64,000 bases of DNA. Origin: Escallonia rubra. Its lineage: Eukaryota; Streptophyta; Magnoliopsida; Escalloniales; Escalloniaceae. Every line of letters begins with the position of its first letter. Within the stretch, counting starts at the first letter, position 1. The notes below the pieces were generated by a model, which did no database searches, was not told where the DNA came from, and saw only the letters and a program-made list of their open reading frames with translations. Below, piece after piece: positions 35,844-48,678 of the stretch. The position numbers were made by a program, and so were the translations under genes. The stretch lies in the NCBI GenBank assembly GCA_033065855.1, contig JAVXUO010000340.1, positions 348,501 to 412,500 on the forward strand. Direction: 5' to 3'.

Positions 35844-36188
35844 GTAAGCCTCTTTCTCTCTTCCCCCACTGACGCATTCTGTTAGGGTTTCTCTCACCAC
35901 CGCCCTAATGGAATCTGTGATATGTAGGGTTACGCTTGTCTGATTTCGTTTTCGGTGTTGATTTGTCTGCATGTTCGCGGTTCTATGTTTGCTACTGCAT
36001 TCTATGTCTACGTCTTGTTTGGTCGGTGCAGGCCTAATTTTTCTGTTCCGGAGTTTAATTGGATGTAGCCACTGAATTTGATCACGTATTGTGTAACTGT
36101 ACGAACAGAGAGAGGACGGTAATGGCTGTGTTGTTGTGCTAGAGCTTGCTTAGGGTGCGATTCCATTTTGTTTACGTTATAATCTAGG

Positions 36189-36833
36189 TAGCACGGACAC
36201 GGACACAACGACCGGGACACTGGAATACTGCTGAATTTTTTAATATATTTTTATTTTATTTCTGTATATATTTATATTTATATAATATATACAAACATTT
36301 ATATATATATGTATGAAATATGTACATAAGAAGAATAAACATCAATTAGAGTAGCTGAATTTCGTTCAAAACGGATGAGAAAGAAAGATAGTAGCATGAA
36401 TGTCTCAACAATTACAAGATTAGAGTATTAACAGTAACAAGAGAGAAGAACATGGGACAAAAGGATCAAGGAGATGTCATATATAGCTAGATGTGTCCAC
36501 AAATGAGGTCGGATATGCTGTCGTATCTTCCTATGAATTGGTTAGCTTGGGTGCTTTCGTTAACAAAACGAAGGAAAAGAGAGAATGAGAGAGAAAGAAG
36601 AAGGGTACCTTTCTCATAGATGGGCTTCAAAGTTCATTTCTAAAAAAGTCCCGGAAATATCATATTTTGGCCATATACGTGTGGACACTTCTTCAAGAAG
36701 TGTCCGATACGGTGTCCGGTAATTAAAAAAAAAAATAATAAATTCAGACACCGCTGAGAGGTGTCGAACACGTGTCTGGAGGTGTCGGTAGGTATCAAAC
36801 ACCATACCTCGACCTATATGAGGTGTCGGTGCT
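36189..36833. mobile_element. Probable hAT-type MITE with GGACAC/GTGTCC-rich ends
   Basis: The left end TAGCACGGACACGGACAC and the right end, complement of AAGCACCGACACC, form imperfect inverted repeats. The supposed 8-bp flanks match at only 5 positions, so the exact borders are uncertain. Confidence 0.4.
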
Positions 36834-37709
36834 TTTTAGGTTATAGTCTATCTGGTATCTGGTTAACTGTTTCACTGGTAACCAATTGACTCGTTTGAAT
36901 TTGTGGTGTTGATTACTTGTAAATTTGGGTGATCTGTTAACACGTGGTGTTAGTTATGGCCTTCTGGGTTTTTTTTTTAATTCGTTGTGGGCCTCATGGA
37001 GGAGATCATAGTGAGCCTGTTGGAGAACTGCTTCTCGGTACAATTGTTTCTCCGCAGATATTGTATTTGAGGGTTCGAAGAATGCCTACTGATGTAAATA
37101 TATGCTCTTAACGATGACCTTCCGGGCATCATTAGTGCCGTGTGAATAATGGTCGGAATTGCTCGGTTATGTGTTAGTGCTTTGAAGTTTCCGTTTTAAG
37201 AGTTTGATTTGGTGATGTCTTATAAGGGTTAGTATTGCTAGCCTATTTTGGCTACACCCGCATGGCTGTGTTTGGGACCTGGTTTTGGGGACACGTCACT
37301 TAACCAACATTCAAAGGTCAACGTCATTGACTTGGTGAACTGGGACACGTCACCCGTCAAGCATGCCTAAAATGCCCAAGAAGAAAAGACTAAGGCTCGA
37401 AAACCAGCTCGAAGGCCAAGGATGGGGTCGCCCACCTTGGGGTTCGCCGCAGGTGGATATGGGGCCTCCTCCTTTCCTATTGCTTTGGAACTCCATCTTC
37501 TCTAACCCCCTTGGTCTCTTGATTGTACATCCGTGACTACCCACTTTTAAGTGCCCTTGCCATGCGTCTCCTCAAAGGTATGGTCATCGCCAACCTCCAT
37601 CATACACTTTATGTACTTGGCCCTTTTAGCTACTTAAACACCCGATGAGATGCTTTGTTGCGCCCTTTTAGCTATCATATGTGGGCTTTCCTCCGGGTTT
37701 CTTCCATTG

Positions 37710-37800
37710 GCACCTCTAAGGATCATGACCTCTAAGTCACTCCGTTACAGGCCAGGTCTTTGAAAGGTATAGTGCCTAGTTTGGTCGCAGACTTCCCCTC
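37710..37800 (+). mobile_element. Relic related to the GC-rich LTR family
   Basis: GGCACCTCTAAGGATCATGA and GTCACTCCGTTACAGGCCAG here resemble the corresponding words at 58391-58470 in the second LTR copy, in the same orientation. Only this short part was recognised. Confidence 0.4.
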
Positions 37801-39210
37801 ATATAGGAAGCATGGATACGGGTACGGATACACGGATACGTCATTTTTTAAAAATAGAGGATACGGATGTGGCGGGGATACGGCTAGTTTAATATTTTAT
37901 ATATTTAACTATATATGAAAAATATTTTGTCCTTCCAACAAAATTAGTGAGGGATTTTTCGAATTGATGGACTGTTTTGAATTTATTGGAAATTGTATAG
38001 CTGACTTTAGTAAAAGATTGTATTTTTGGTGTTACTACTAATTCTATAAATTATTGGGGCTGTTTTGGATATAATAAGTCAATAACGGGACCTAAATATA
38101 ATACTAGAAACTTGGGATAAGATTTAGTTCCATACACCTGTCATGAGTCCTGAGTGACCACATGCATTTAAACAAGTGGTTATTATGGGTTAAAGAACCA
38201 ACACATCGACAAAAGCAGATGTACCTGACCCCTAATCTTCTTCTTCTTCCTGGATGCCGCTGCTACTGCCGGATCAACAACAGAGATCGACATCTCTTTT
38301 AATGGTCGGTCTCCGATTGACGGTCTTCGGTCGTCGCCGCTGCCTATAGTATTGGATTGCTGCCTCTTCTTCTCCTTCTTCTGTCTCTCCCTCCTCTCTG
38401 TCCCCGAAGTACCTAGTAGGTGTCCAGCCGTGTCCAAGCAGCACCCAAAATTCAGAAAACTATTTATGATATTAATTAATGTTGGACACGCACCCTGTGC
38501 GCACCCAGCCGCACCCAAGCCGGACCTGCACGCGATTCGCACGTGTGCTGGTACGGCAGCCGGAATGACGCACCGATGCTTCAGATTCCCTCATGTAGAC
38601 CTGGCAAACGGGACGACCTACCGGGTCTGGGTAGTACCCGGTCGGGTCCGGGTAGATTTTACCCCTTTTTCCGGGGTCGGGTATACCCGCGGGCAAGTGG
38701 GTTAAATTACATATAAATTTTAATAAACAATATTTTTTACCCCATTTTGATAGTTACTAGTTACGAGTTAGGCATAATTTTCTATTTTTTGCTAGCACAT
38801 TTCCTGTTAGTTGTTAAAAGTATTTTTAATTTAGCAAAAATAAAAAATTATGTCAAATACTCATAGCTCCTAGTCCCTACTTAGTTACTTAATACTTAGG
38901 AGCATGTTAAATACCATAAGAACAATAGCATCATTTCCCATTACCCACCGGCCTGCCTACAATCGGAAGTTAAACAATTAAGCTTCAACATAAATACAAC
39001 ATCACATGCATAATCCGTAATAAAGTCCTCAATTAATTCCTTCAACTTCAACTTCAAATTCAATTCTTTTGACCTCCATCAAACTTCTTGCATCCAACCA
39101 ACTACCCATGTTCGCGTTGTTCGGCAACCGTACCACTAGTTCACTATCCTCGGGACCTTCACCTATATTTAAGCAAATGTGATCAAACTAAATCTCGAGA
39201 CACATATTTT

Positions 39211-39540
39211 AACTTTGTAATCTTATGCTTTGAAAATAAAGACTTACTTTGGATTACATAACCAAACAACCAATTACGTTTATAGATTCCATTGATCCTA
39301 CAACAGCAGAAAACAACAAATAAGAATAAAAACGAGATTATACATAACATTTTCAGCATAAATAACCTGTAGACATCATATATTTTCAGCATTACACTTG
39401 CGTTTCACAGATTCCATTGTAGTTGTGAAACACTTGGGAACACTTGCATTTTTCAGTGTTTTCAGCATACATAACGCATCTTGAGCATTTTCATATATTT
39501 CAGTTTCAGCATTTCACAGATTCCATTTTACTGATCAACC
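39211..39540. repeat. Direct repeat flanking the captured segment, left copy
   Basis: Begins AACTTTGTAATCTTATGCTT and includes ATTTTCAGCATAAATAACCT. It is homologous in the same orientation to about 40005-40345. Confidence 0.8.
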
Positions 39541-39556
39541 GCAAGAGAATACCTCA

Positions 39557-39980
39557 GAGCAAGGAATCCTCATTGGCGGTGGACACCTTCAAAAGCAAAA
39601 ATTGACATGTCAGTCGCTGCCTAAAGGGATACAAACGTAACAAATTCCCAAAACCATCTAACTCCTCTCTCCTAGTTTGGGACAAAAAAGAGCGTTACAA
39701 CTTCCTTTCGACACCGACACCATTAACTCCTTCTCTCCCCCTCTCCCACTCACAGAAATCTGATTGCTGGTGATCATTTCAGCTCTCACATCACAATCTG
39801 TAAGCCTCTATCTCCTTTCCTAAGTGATGCATTCTGTTAGGGTTTCTCTGACCATGCCCAAATGGAATCTGCAATAATGTACGCTTGTTTGATTTCATTT
39901 TCTGTGTTGATTTGTATGCTTGTTCGCGGTTCTAAGTTTGCTATTGCATTCTCTCTCTATGTCTTGTTTGGTCTGTGCAG
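39557..39980 (+). pseudogene. Captured copy of the SDIR1 promoter/first exon region
   Basis: From GAGCAAGGAATCCTCAT to GTCTTGTTTGG(T)CTGTGCAG this 424-bp stretch follows 35609-36031 closely, with substitutions and small indels. The splice donor is retained (CACAATCT, GTAAGC at 39800). The copy ends at the TGCAG acceptor-like position, followed by a short second run of TTTCACATCACAATCTGTA. It could act as an extra promoter or first exon for SDIR1 because it lies upstream in the same orientation. Confidence 0.75.
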
Positions 39981-40004
39981 CTTTCACATCACAATCTGTA
40001 AATG

Positions 40005-40345
40005 AACTTTGTAATTCTAATGCTTTGACAATAAAGACTTCCTTTGAATTTCATAACCAAACAACCAATTACGTTCACAGATTCCATTGATCCGACAACA
40101 GCAGGAAACAACTAATAAGAAAATCATACATAACATTTTCAGCATACATAACCTGTAGACATCATATATTTTCAGCATTACTCGTGTTTCTCAGATTCCA
40201 TTGTAGTATGTGAAACACTTGTGAGCACTTGTATTTTTTCGGCGTTTTCAGCATACATAACCCATCTTGAACATTTTCATATATTTTCAACATTTCACAG
40301 ATTCCATTGAAGTTGTGAAACACTTGTGTTTTTCAGTGTTTCTTC
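40005..40345. repeat. Direct repeat flanking the captured segment, right copy
   Basis: Partner of 39211-39540. It is followed by T-rich TTTTCAGTG-type sequence. Confidence 0.8.
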
Positions 40346-41434
40346 AAGACTCACTCAGTACGCCATTTTAAGTGTTTTTTTTTTCAGTGTGAAAAAAGCA
40401 ATAATCCACTCACTGATTACAGCATTTTCAGTTTTTTTTTTTCACAAAATTGTTTTATCGAACAAGAATTCACTCACTGCTGATTACGGCATTTTCAGTG
40501 TTTTTTCTTTTCATGCAAGTGTTTTTTTCAGTGATTTTTTGTTGCACACAAGTGTTATTTTTCAACTGAATATTAGTGTAGTTGATTACTTTAGTGTTTT
40601 CACCGATTTCAGCATTTTCAATAAGTGCTTTAAGCATTCTTATCATTTTCTCAAGAACATGTGTAGCTGGTTACTTCATACACTACCTAACCAACTGAAT
40701 ATATGTCCAAACTCCAATTCCAAATGTCCAATAGTCCAAAGTGTTACAAACATCACAGATAACAGGATCTCCAAGAGCTTAAGGAGTGACTCACCTTCCT
40801 CGTAGAAATCCGTGACGAACGGCGGTGAACAACAATGGTGGTGGAGGTGATTAGGGCGGTCGGCCGTGGACTTAAACATTGGTGGCGGTCGGCGGTCGAT
40901 TTGTGAGAGGAGACTGTGACTTAGTGAGGGACATAGAGAGAGGGGTGGTGGCAGGCAGAGAAGGAAGGTGGCGGTCAGTGGTGGACTTGAAGAGTGAGGG
41001 GGCTGACGGATATATGGCAGCGGTTGGCAGTCGATCTGTGAGATTGAGAGTGTGACTCAGTGAGGGATAGAGAGAGGGGCGGTGGCAGGCAGAGAAGGCA
41101 GGGTGGTCGGTGGCGGCAGAGAAGGAGTGGGCGATGGTGAGATTGAGATTTGAGAGGATTGAGAAACCTAAATTACAACGAAATGGGTTAGGGCAAAGTC
41201 TGACATTATATACTTTAAATTCCCTGGTAAACCGGGTAACCTATATCCGAACCGGAAACAATGGGTCGGTTCGGGTACAAGTCGAATTTCAGCGGGTCTC
41301 AGATTTAGATGCCCGTACCCGGATTTTTTTAACAGGGTGGGTAGACCCGCGGGTATGGGCCAAAATTTTGCCAGGTCTACCCTCATCCCAGGTACTTTGT
41401 GAGACTTTGGGCCCAAATGATCAGTTTTTTATTA

Positions 41435-41793
41435 CTCCCTCCTTCCCACAAAAATTGATCATATTTCTTTTTTGAATCGTCCCACAAAAGTTGCCCACTT
41501 TCCAAATTAAGTAAAATTTCGTAGATATTTTTACATATTTATCCTTTTTACACTTTTTTTTATTCTATTTCTCTATCCACCAACTCATTTTCTCTCATGG
41601 CCCACTTTCTTACACTTTTTATTCTATTTCTCTCTCCACATTTAACACTCTACTAACCCATTTTCTCTCTTCTGGCCATCTTTCTTCCCGTCCTCTCTCT
41701 AAAGGGTAGAAAGGGAAACACATAATAAATGACTTAAATCCTTAATTTGCATGAAAAAAAAAAATGTGATCAATTTATGTGGGACGGAAGGAG
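41435..41793. mobile_element. Stowaway-type MITE, copy 2
   Basis: The ends CTCCCTCCTTCCCACAAAA and, inverted, CTCCTTCCGTCCCACATAAA are flanked by TA (41433-41434, 41794-41795). The interior is the inverse of the copy at 12284-12640. It lies in the putative SDIR1 leader intron. Confidence 0.9.
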
Positions 41794-41795
41794 TA

Positions 41796-42588
41796 GTAAA
41801 CAGCTGGGTGTGGCTGTTATACCACTAGTCACACACCTTGGAACATTTTCCATATACGCCCGGTTATACCTAAATGAGGCCGGCTATACCTAAATGAGGC
41901 CTTAGGTCTTTTGCATTAGACCCCTAGTGTCTGGGTCGTGTTAGGACCGGTGCAAACCCCACTGCATCAAGCTGTGGCGTTTCAGCTAGTCCCGCCGGTT
42001 GGTAACACCGTTATTCCATGCGTTAGGTGTCCACACAATGAGTCCGTGACACTATTTCTTAATATTATGCCTAGTCACACCACCTTTCAACTGAAATGGG
42101 TGACATAATAAGTGCCAAAGTTACATCAGTTGATGCACGTGCTCATGATTTGTTGAAACTGATGTGAATAAGTTCTAGAAGACAATAGTGGCACGTTGTT
42201 ACACTTCAAATTTTAAGCAGAACTAGATTTGATGTGGGTCACGTATCTTGCCATTCAGCTTTATATAAAGAGACTAGTATAACTCTGCTAGATGGTGTTG
42301 TTTTTTGCGTATGCCCATCTTTTATTACTCAAAGCTGATTTGTCTGACTTCATTCATTTTAATGTGCTATCGGAACAAGTTTGAGTAGCGTGATCTTTTT
42401 TTTTTTTTTTAGTACTGGATTTTTAGCTCGTGTTACAAGGCTGAATGCTATTCAAAACTTCTGCTCTTCTTTGTTGTAATAGTGACTCTTCAAAACTTCT
42501 GCTCTTCTTTGTTGTAATAGTGTAGGACTATTCAAAATCAAACAAGCTTTTTCTTGGACTAGGGGCTATTCCTAAAAGGACTGTGGCC
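41796..42588 (+). other. Remaining leader intron and 5' UTR next to the SDIR1 start codon
   Basis: No repeat with clear ends. A tandem duplicate of TTCAAAACTTCTGCTCTTCT lies at about 42454-42510. The leader-exon acceptor just before the ATG is either GGACTAG or CCTAAAAG, and I cannot choose. Confidence 0.45.
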
Positions 42589-45500
42589 ATGAGTTTTGTT
42601 TTCCGTGGGGCTAGGCCTGATATTGAAAGTGGCTTATCAGGATTTGTTCCTGGACGACGTACAATGGTACGTTCCTTCACCTGGCTACCTAGTGTATTGT
42701 GTATATTATGATATTTTAAGCAGTCACATTATTTTCTTTGCATTAGATATCAGTGCACGTTTTTGTGATGAAGCCAATTCTGTTTCTTGTCTGTTCCAGC
42801 GTCTACATGCAGCCCGACCAATTAATACTAATTCACTAGCTTTTCTTGTCACTGGTATGCTTTTATCTCCTTACATTTTGTTTAGTATGTTCACAACTCT
42901 ATCACAGTACATATCAAACCATGCATAACCTTTCTCCATGGCAGTTCTTTTGCTCTTCACAATATTGAATACTCATCAAATGTCACCAAACTTTCTGGTA
43001 ATTTTAGTATCTACTTGGGCATGCTAGTTTTCTGATTGATTTTGACAAGCATAATAACTGAGATGGCCTTTTTCCGACCTGTGCATGTAGCTCTGTCTAG
43101 TACTGGGTGTTTTTTTGGTGGCTACAACACTTAGGATGTATGCAACTTGCCAACAACTCCAAGCTCAGGCTCAAGCTCATGCTGCAGCTGCCACTGGCTT
43201 GCTGAGTCGCACCGAATTCCGTTTGCAGATGCCACCATCTATAGCTCTTGCAACGAGAGGGAGATTGCATGGATTGAGACTTCAGCTTGCTCTTCTTGAC
43301 CGCGAATTCGATGACCTTGGTACTGTTCTTTTTCCAGAGCAGATATACGTTAAATTAAGTTGCATCCAAAGTTCCAGATACTTGCAGTCCAAATTAGATG
43401 AAATTTGGAACTTCCTTTTCTCGTTGTTTCTTTTTTAAGTGGAACAATTTCTTGCAAATGAGGTAAACTCTATGTTGTATTGCAGATTATGAGACTTTGA
43501 GAGCTTTGGATTCCGATAATGGTAGAAGAACGACTTCTATGAGTGAGGAAGAGATAAATGCCTTACCTGTCCACAAGTACAAGGCCACTGGCCCAAAGAG
43601 GTTAGTTGGAAGGATTTCTTTGGTTGTTTGTCCTTTTTTTCTATTACTCATTCCTACCAGGAAGAGGATCCCAATTAGTTTGGTTCAAAGGCTTACTTGG
43701 GTATATTTTCTCATTCCGTCCCAAGGAGAATGATGGAGCCTACTGCTTCTTTTTCCTATTTCTCAAAATTAAAGCTCTTATGCCTCCAACTATGCTGATA
43801 TTGCGGAGTTCTATCTGAGGATTTGGACAGGCACTCCACTTAAATAGAGCATTTGGTTTTATAAATACGTCTTGTTAACTCCCTTTTTTGGCCTATTTAT
43901 TCTTTTTGCTACCTTGGGATGGTGGTGAGAAGGGGGGCTGCTGTTGAGGGAGGGGAAAAGTGCAGGGAGCAACGATAGCTAATCAATCTATCCTTGTTGT
44001 AAACTTAATAGCGGCCTGAAAGACATAAGGTTGACAAGAGGTTGAATATATGGCCATTCCATTTCACATCTCTTTTCTGGTAAAACAAATTTACAGAACG
44101 TTGTAGACTGCGATCCTCTCATATATATTTAAATAAGGAAATAAGCAATAGCGATATACGCAGTTGGGCATTGTCAATTGACAGTGCCAAGTGAAAGATT
44201 GTTATCCGTTTTTACTTCTTCATTGAGGAGTTTGGTTCATGAGGAAAAGTGAAGTTCGTTTAATCCAGTGTCAACCTTGACAACCTCTTTTTCTTGTTGA
44301 TGTATTGAACTTTTTTTTTATTGTATTTTCAAATTAGATTTTCTAAAAGGTTTTTCCTTATAGGACAAGAATTTCAACCTATATGGCACCATTGGTTGAT
44401 TGACTTGAATGCGGATGAAATGTTTACTTGGTGAGATTGACTTTTGATATAATTTAGATGTCTCTGAGGAGACTTTTTGAAAATCTGTAAAAACAGGACA
44501 CAAACTTGTTCAGGACATGCCTTTTCTTTTGCATTTTCCCCTTCTCTGGGACATAAGCCTTTGTCCGAACTAGTTGGGGTCCACTCCAGGCATGTTCTTT
44601 GTTGGAACATGTCATTCAAGTAACTTATTGTACACATGATTCATACAAATAGGATAATTCTTTGTGTAAAATTATATCAATAAGGAATTTGGTGTATGTG
44701 AAACCACAACACATAATTGACTTACAAGTCCAAGTAGGTTGTAATATATAGCACATATATTACATGGAAGTCGACATTTCATGGAATAATATTCTGCATG
44801 TACTCGAAGTTATTAATGCGTATTTTTTTTATTGACTGAGTTATGGTTATATATATAATGCAGGACTTTCCAAATATGATTTAGGGTAAAAACCCATCCA
44901 AGACATGTGTCCCATCCTAAATATTTGAAGTTCCACCATTTCTACCCCGATTGATTAATTTGTTTGCTAATGGTGCTTTGATGGCATAATGTACTCGGTG
45001 ATATCAATATCTTCTTCGTCATCATTGTCTACATCTCTTGTACTTCTGGTGAGATGAAGAAGACGGTGGCAGCACCTGCCCATTCAGCTCCATCTTCTTC
45101 ATCCAATTTAACATCGTTCGCTCCAGCTGTCCATCTCATTCTACCAAGTAGCCTGTGCCGTAATCTTCTCCTTCTTCCTCCTCTTTTTTCTCCTCCTTAA
45201 TATCTTCATAGTTCTTATTGTCTTTAACATCTTGCTCTTCTGCTCCAGCCATTTTGTTATTATTTTCATTTCTATGACCATGCCCATCAATTCAACCTTC
45301 CTCGTTGGTCAACCTTCCTGTGCTCTGCAGCTCTTCAAGTCACCTCGCCATTGTGGACTTCGTCTTCCTCCTGATTACCATCCTTTGCCATCTTGATCCT
45401 CTTTACTTCATCAGTCGCATCCATGGAATGAAATTGTTATCATCTTCAGACACCATCCTCTTCGGCTTCCTCGCCAAGGTCCACTGGATTATGTCTATAA

Positions 45501-48500
45501 CTGTATGCATGTTGTTTATTTGAAAAGAAAAACTCTGTACACGTAGTTGTACAGAGTTTTAGGCTCTCTTCCCTGCCCACTCTTTTAGACTCTCTTGGAA
45601 ATAAAGAAGAAAAACTGAAAAGTGAACATGAAGTGAAAGAAAAGAGAAAAAATGTATTTTTCTCCCATGCATTTCGTTTGTGTGGATAATGTTGAAGATA
45701 TTTTTCCTTGACTTCTTGTACTTACAATAATTCGTATCTGCAATTTAGAAGTATCGTCGTCTTTGAGAAAAAATCATAAATACTTATACTACCAACACAA
45801 TACATTTTAAAACATATCTACATATAATAAGCTCACAAATAGGTGTGTTTCCTCTCTTCTGTGGACGCACCGGAGTATGACCTGGGACGGGAAGAGAGAA
45901 TTCTCCAGCGAGCTTTCCTTTCTCTCAGAATGAGTCTGAGGTTTGTAATTTCAATGGGCAAAGTTCAAGTTATGGGGAAGGGAGGGCCTGAAGGCATCTT
46001 AGAATTCCATAATGAAACAGTATCTTTCCTAGAAATTCTTTATTTTCTTGTGTTATTGGCAAGAAAGAAAATGAGTTACTTTCGGGGAAAATCTGGCAGA
46101 TAAAAGAAATTCTTTTTGCAATAGTTTTCTGTTTTTGTCTAACCAAACTCTTAAAATTTTCAAAATCATTTTCGTCACTTTCCATCACTATCCACCTGTT
46201 CAAACGGAGCCTTAATGTATCTTCAGGGTTTATGGTTCTTATGATGATACTTTAATTTCTAATCTCAGCGACAACTTTGTTTTTTTTTTTCTGTCACTGA
46301 ATAAAGCTCGTATCTGAGAGTCAGACTGGTTACTGATCAAGTGTAGTGAGTGTCTAAGTCACCTCAGTGCTTATTGGCGCGCATAATCTAAATGTTAAAA
46401 TATGGACCTGTTTGAGGAAAGTACTTGGCTTTTGATGTACATATGGAAATCATAATCAGCTGCATTTTTTTGTTTCTCCCCTTCTGTTATTGAATCAATG
46501 ACTTGGATAACGATTTGACTCAAGTTCAGTTCTTTCAGCAGTGAGGGCTCGTCGTCGCAGCAACACGTCTCATCTTCTTCAGGAGAGGTATTGTTTTCTG
46601 TACTGTCGAGTGCCTAATCTCTAATACATTTAATTGTTTTCAGTTTCGTTAATTGATCATTTACCGCTCCAAGGCATTGTGGATAGTTGTTTTCTTCTCC
46701 TACGGATTTATTGCACCCAATATTTTATGAGAAAGGAAAACAAACAGCCAGTGTTGTGCAGTTTTATTCACTTCATGTTCTTTTTGGAACATAAATCATT
46801 AAGACAGAGCCATTCATTTTGCATATTGCTGGTGGTGACTAGCATTTTCTCTTTCAATCTTTCGGTTTGTTGAGGTTACGACTAGACCAAGCTGTTGAAA
46901 CATTGAAGTCTCTATATACTTCAGATGATGCTATATACTAGTCTTCTTCGACTATCCCCTCTAAAGAAGCCCTCTTTGGTAAACCAACTTTTTGTTCCGC
47001 AACTTTTTTCTTGAGAGAAAGTAGTTTGGTAGGTTGCCAGGATGTTTTAGAGAAAATCATATGCACATATTGGTATACCTTCTTGGGATGTTTTAATTTT
47101 TTGTTCCATTTCTAAACTTACAGACAAACTTATATCCTGTACGAGATGTATCCTGTGAATTAGGATTCATATTAGCCATCCTTTGATACTCTTAAGAGTA
47201 TGACGATAAGATATAGTTGTCGGTAACATATTGGATTTTCAAACAAGTTCCAATAGTGTGAAAAGGAGGGAGAATTTGTAGACACACAAAGACTTGTCGA
47301 TGAATGAATATTTCCCCTTTCCTAACAAGTCGTTCTGGAATTAGAAAAGCTTCCTTAAAGACAGATCTCTATAATAAGTTTTCAAGTTTTCAGGCTTAAA
47401 TCTCCTAAACATTTTTATGGACGATTGATTCACTGTCCACAAAATTCTATCCATTGCTCTCCTATTAGAAAGCTCGATTTTCGCCCAAACAGGCTCAAAG
47501 GACTGCAAGGGAAGTAGTTCTTTGTCATGGTGTTTTTGATGCACTTGGAAGTGGTGTAAGCAAAAGAGAATGAAAATAAGAGGTTAAGCAAGCTTTAGAA
47601 GAAAAATAAAGATGACTATGATGAGAACAAGAACAAATTCCCAGAAATGGGTAATGTTAGTGAAAATAAGATAAGGTATCCAAACAGGCCTTTGATATGT
47701 AGTAACTGAAACAGTGCCTGTTTTGAGCTTCTTTGGGTCAACTTTCTACTTTCTCTAACAGGTCTCCGTCCTTCTGCTTTGAACTTGTGTCTTCAGTATA
47801 TGATCGTGATATTTGCATCATCTGACGTGCTCTATTAGTGATGACTAGTGCTTTCAGTTTATCCCACAGATCAAGGTGGACATCAAGGCAGAATCAAACA
47901 CACAGGCTTCTGAAGAGGAGTTAACTTGCAGCATCTGCTTGGAACAAGTTAACAGGGGAGAGATTGTTCGTAGTTTGCCATGTTTGCATCAGGTTTCGCA
48001 CCTTCTCATCCTGCTTATAGATAGTTGCTAATTTCTTAATCTCTCTTCAACCAGCGTATGCAACTTGCTTAACACATTACGTGGCATTCCAATATACGGT
48101 ATCTCATAATTTTGAATTGTGGTCTTTGACTTTTGGTCAAACGGAAAATCTCAGTCATATAATGGAGTCTCAATCTTTGCACTTGTCGAATGCAGTATCT
48201 TACAGGCTTCCACTCTTGTCTTGACCTTTGCACCTGCCAAATGCAGTCTCTTAGATCATGTTTTGTAGCATTGATGTTCGCACAAGTTGTTCATTAGTTT
48301 CGTAAGGAATGCAAGTTTATTCATTGCAAATTACAAAGTGATGAATTTTTTTGATACTTGTACCAGCTTGACTTTTCAGTACAATGGGCTGCGTTTAGAT
48401 CATTCATCCTTTAGTTTGCCTTTAGGACTCACAATTATGAAATAGGAGCCTACTCATTACAGATCGTTTCACATTCAGACATTCTGTTCATTACTATATG

Positions 48501-48678
48501 CGTGTTCCATTTATGAGAAATAAAAAATTTTGACTGCCGTGCTGCTTTTCAGTTCCATGCTAATTGCATTGATCCGTGGCTACGGCAGCAAGGGACGTGC
48601 CCTGTGTGCAAACTTACAGTGGGTTCAGGATGGCAGGAAAACACAGAAAGTGAGACAGATGGTGATGATATGGTTTAG
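42589..48678 (+). CDS. SDIR1: SDIR1-type RING-H2 E3 ubiquitin ligase, complete coding region in eight exons
   Basis: Coding exons are 42589-42666, 42800-42854, 42945-42997, 43091-43319, 43486-43600, 46539-46587, 47870-47992 and 48553-48678. All have GT-AG borders and consistent phase, and they splice to 275 residues (Arabidopsis SDIR1 is about 273). The start [11 protein letters not shown] and the stretch [16 protein letters not shown] are diagnostic. Two hydrophobic segments (about 38-54 and 60-77) anchor it in the ER membrane. A conserved [19 protein letters not shown] stretch and [13 protein letters not shown] follow. The C-terminal RING-H2 is complete: C213, C216, C231, H233, H236, C239, C250, C253, then an end in GDDMV. 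SDIR1 promotes ABA and drought/salt signalling by ubiquitinating regulators such as SDIRIP1 in Arabidopsis. No disabling change is seen. The intron between exons 5 and 6 is 2.9 kb. Confidence 0.95.
43601..46538 (+). other. Large fifth intron of SDIR1 with an inverted gene-like fragment
   Basis: Mostly AT-rich. At about 44970-45252 the minus strand reads an acidic, Glu/Lys-rich frame starting [13 protein letters not shown], broken by a TGA. Its composition looks more like coding sequence than like intron, but I do not recognise it. Confidence 0.4.

Larger units (their letters stand above)
35844..38595 (+). other. Putative SDIR1 leader intron, part before the hAT insertion
   Basis: If 35609-35843 is exon 1, this begins a leader intron of about 6.7 kb running to just before the ATG at 42589. 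It contains a probable MITE (36189-36833), a diverged relic of the GC-rich LTR family (about 37710-37800) and microsatellite-like TATATATTT sequence near 36240-36310. No coding sequence recognised. Confidence 0.45.
38596..41379. mobile_element. hAT element carrying a captured SDIR1 5' segment (Pack-type)
   Basis: The ends are TAGACCTGGCAAA and its exact complement (13 bp), continued by GGGTAC/ACCCG-rich subterminal sequence. Flanks CCCTCATG (38588-38595) and CCCTCATC (41380-41387) form an 8-bp target duplication with one change. Inside there is no transposase. A segment homologous to 35609-36031 lies at 39557-39980, enclosed by two direct copies of an unrelated 330-bp sequence. The element sits in the putative leader intron of SDIR1. 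Confidence 0.8.
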
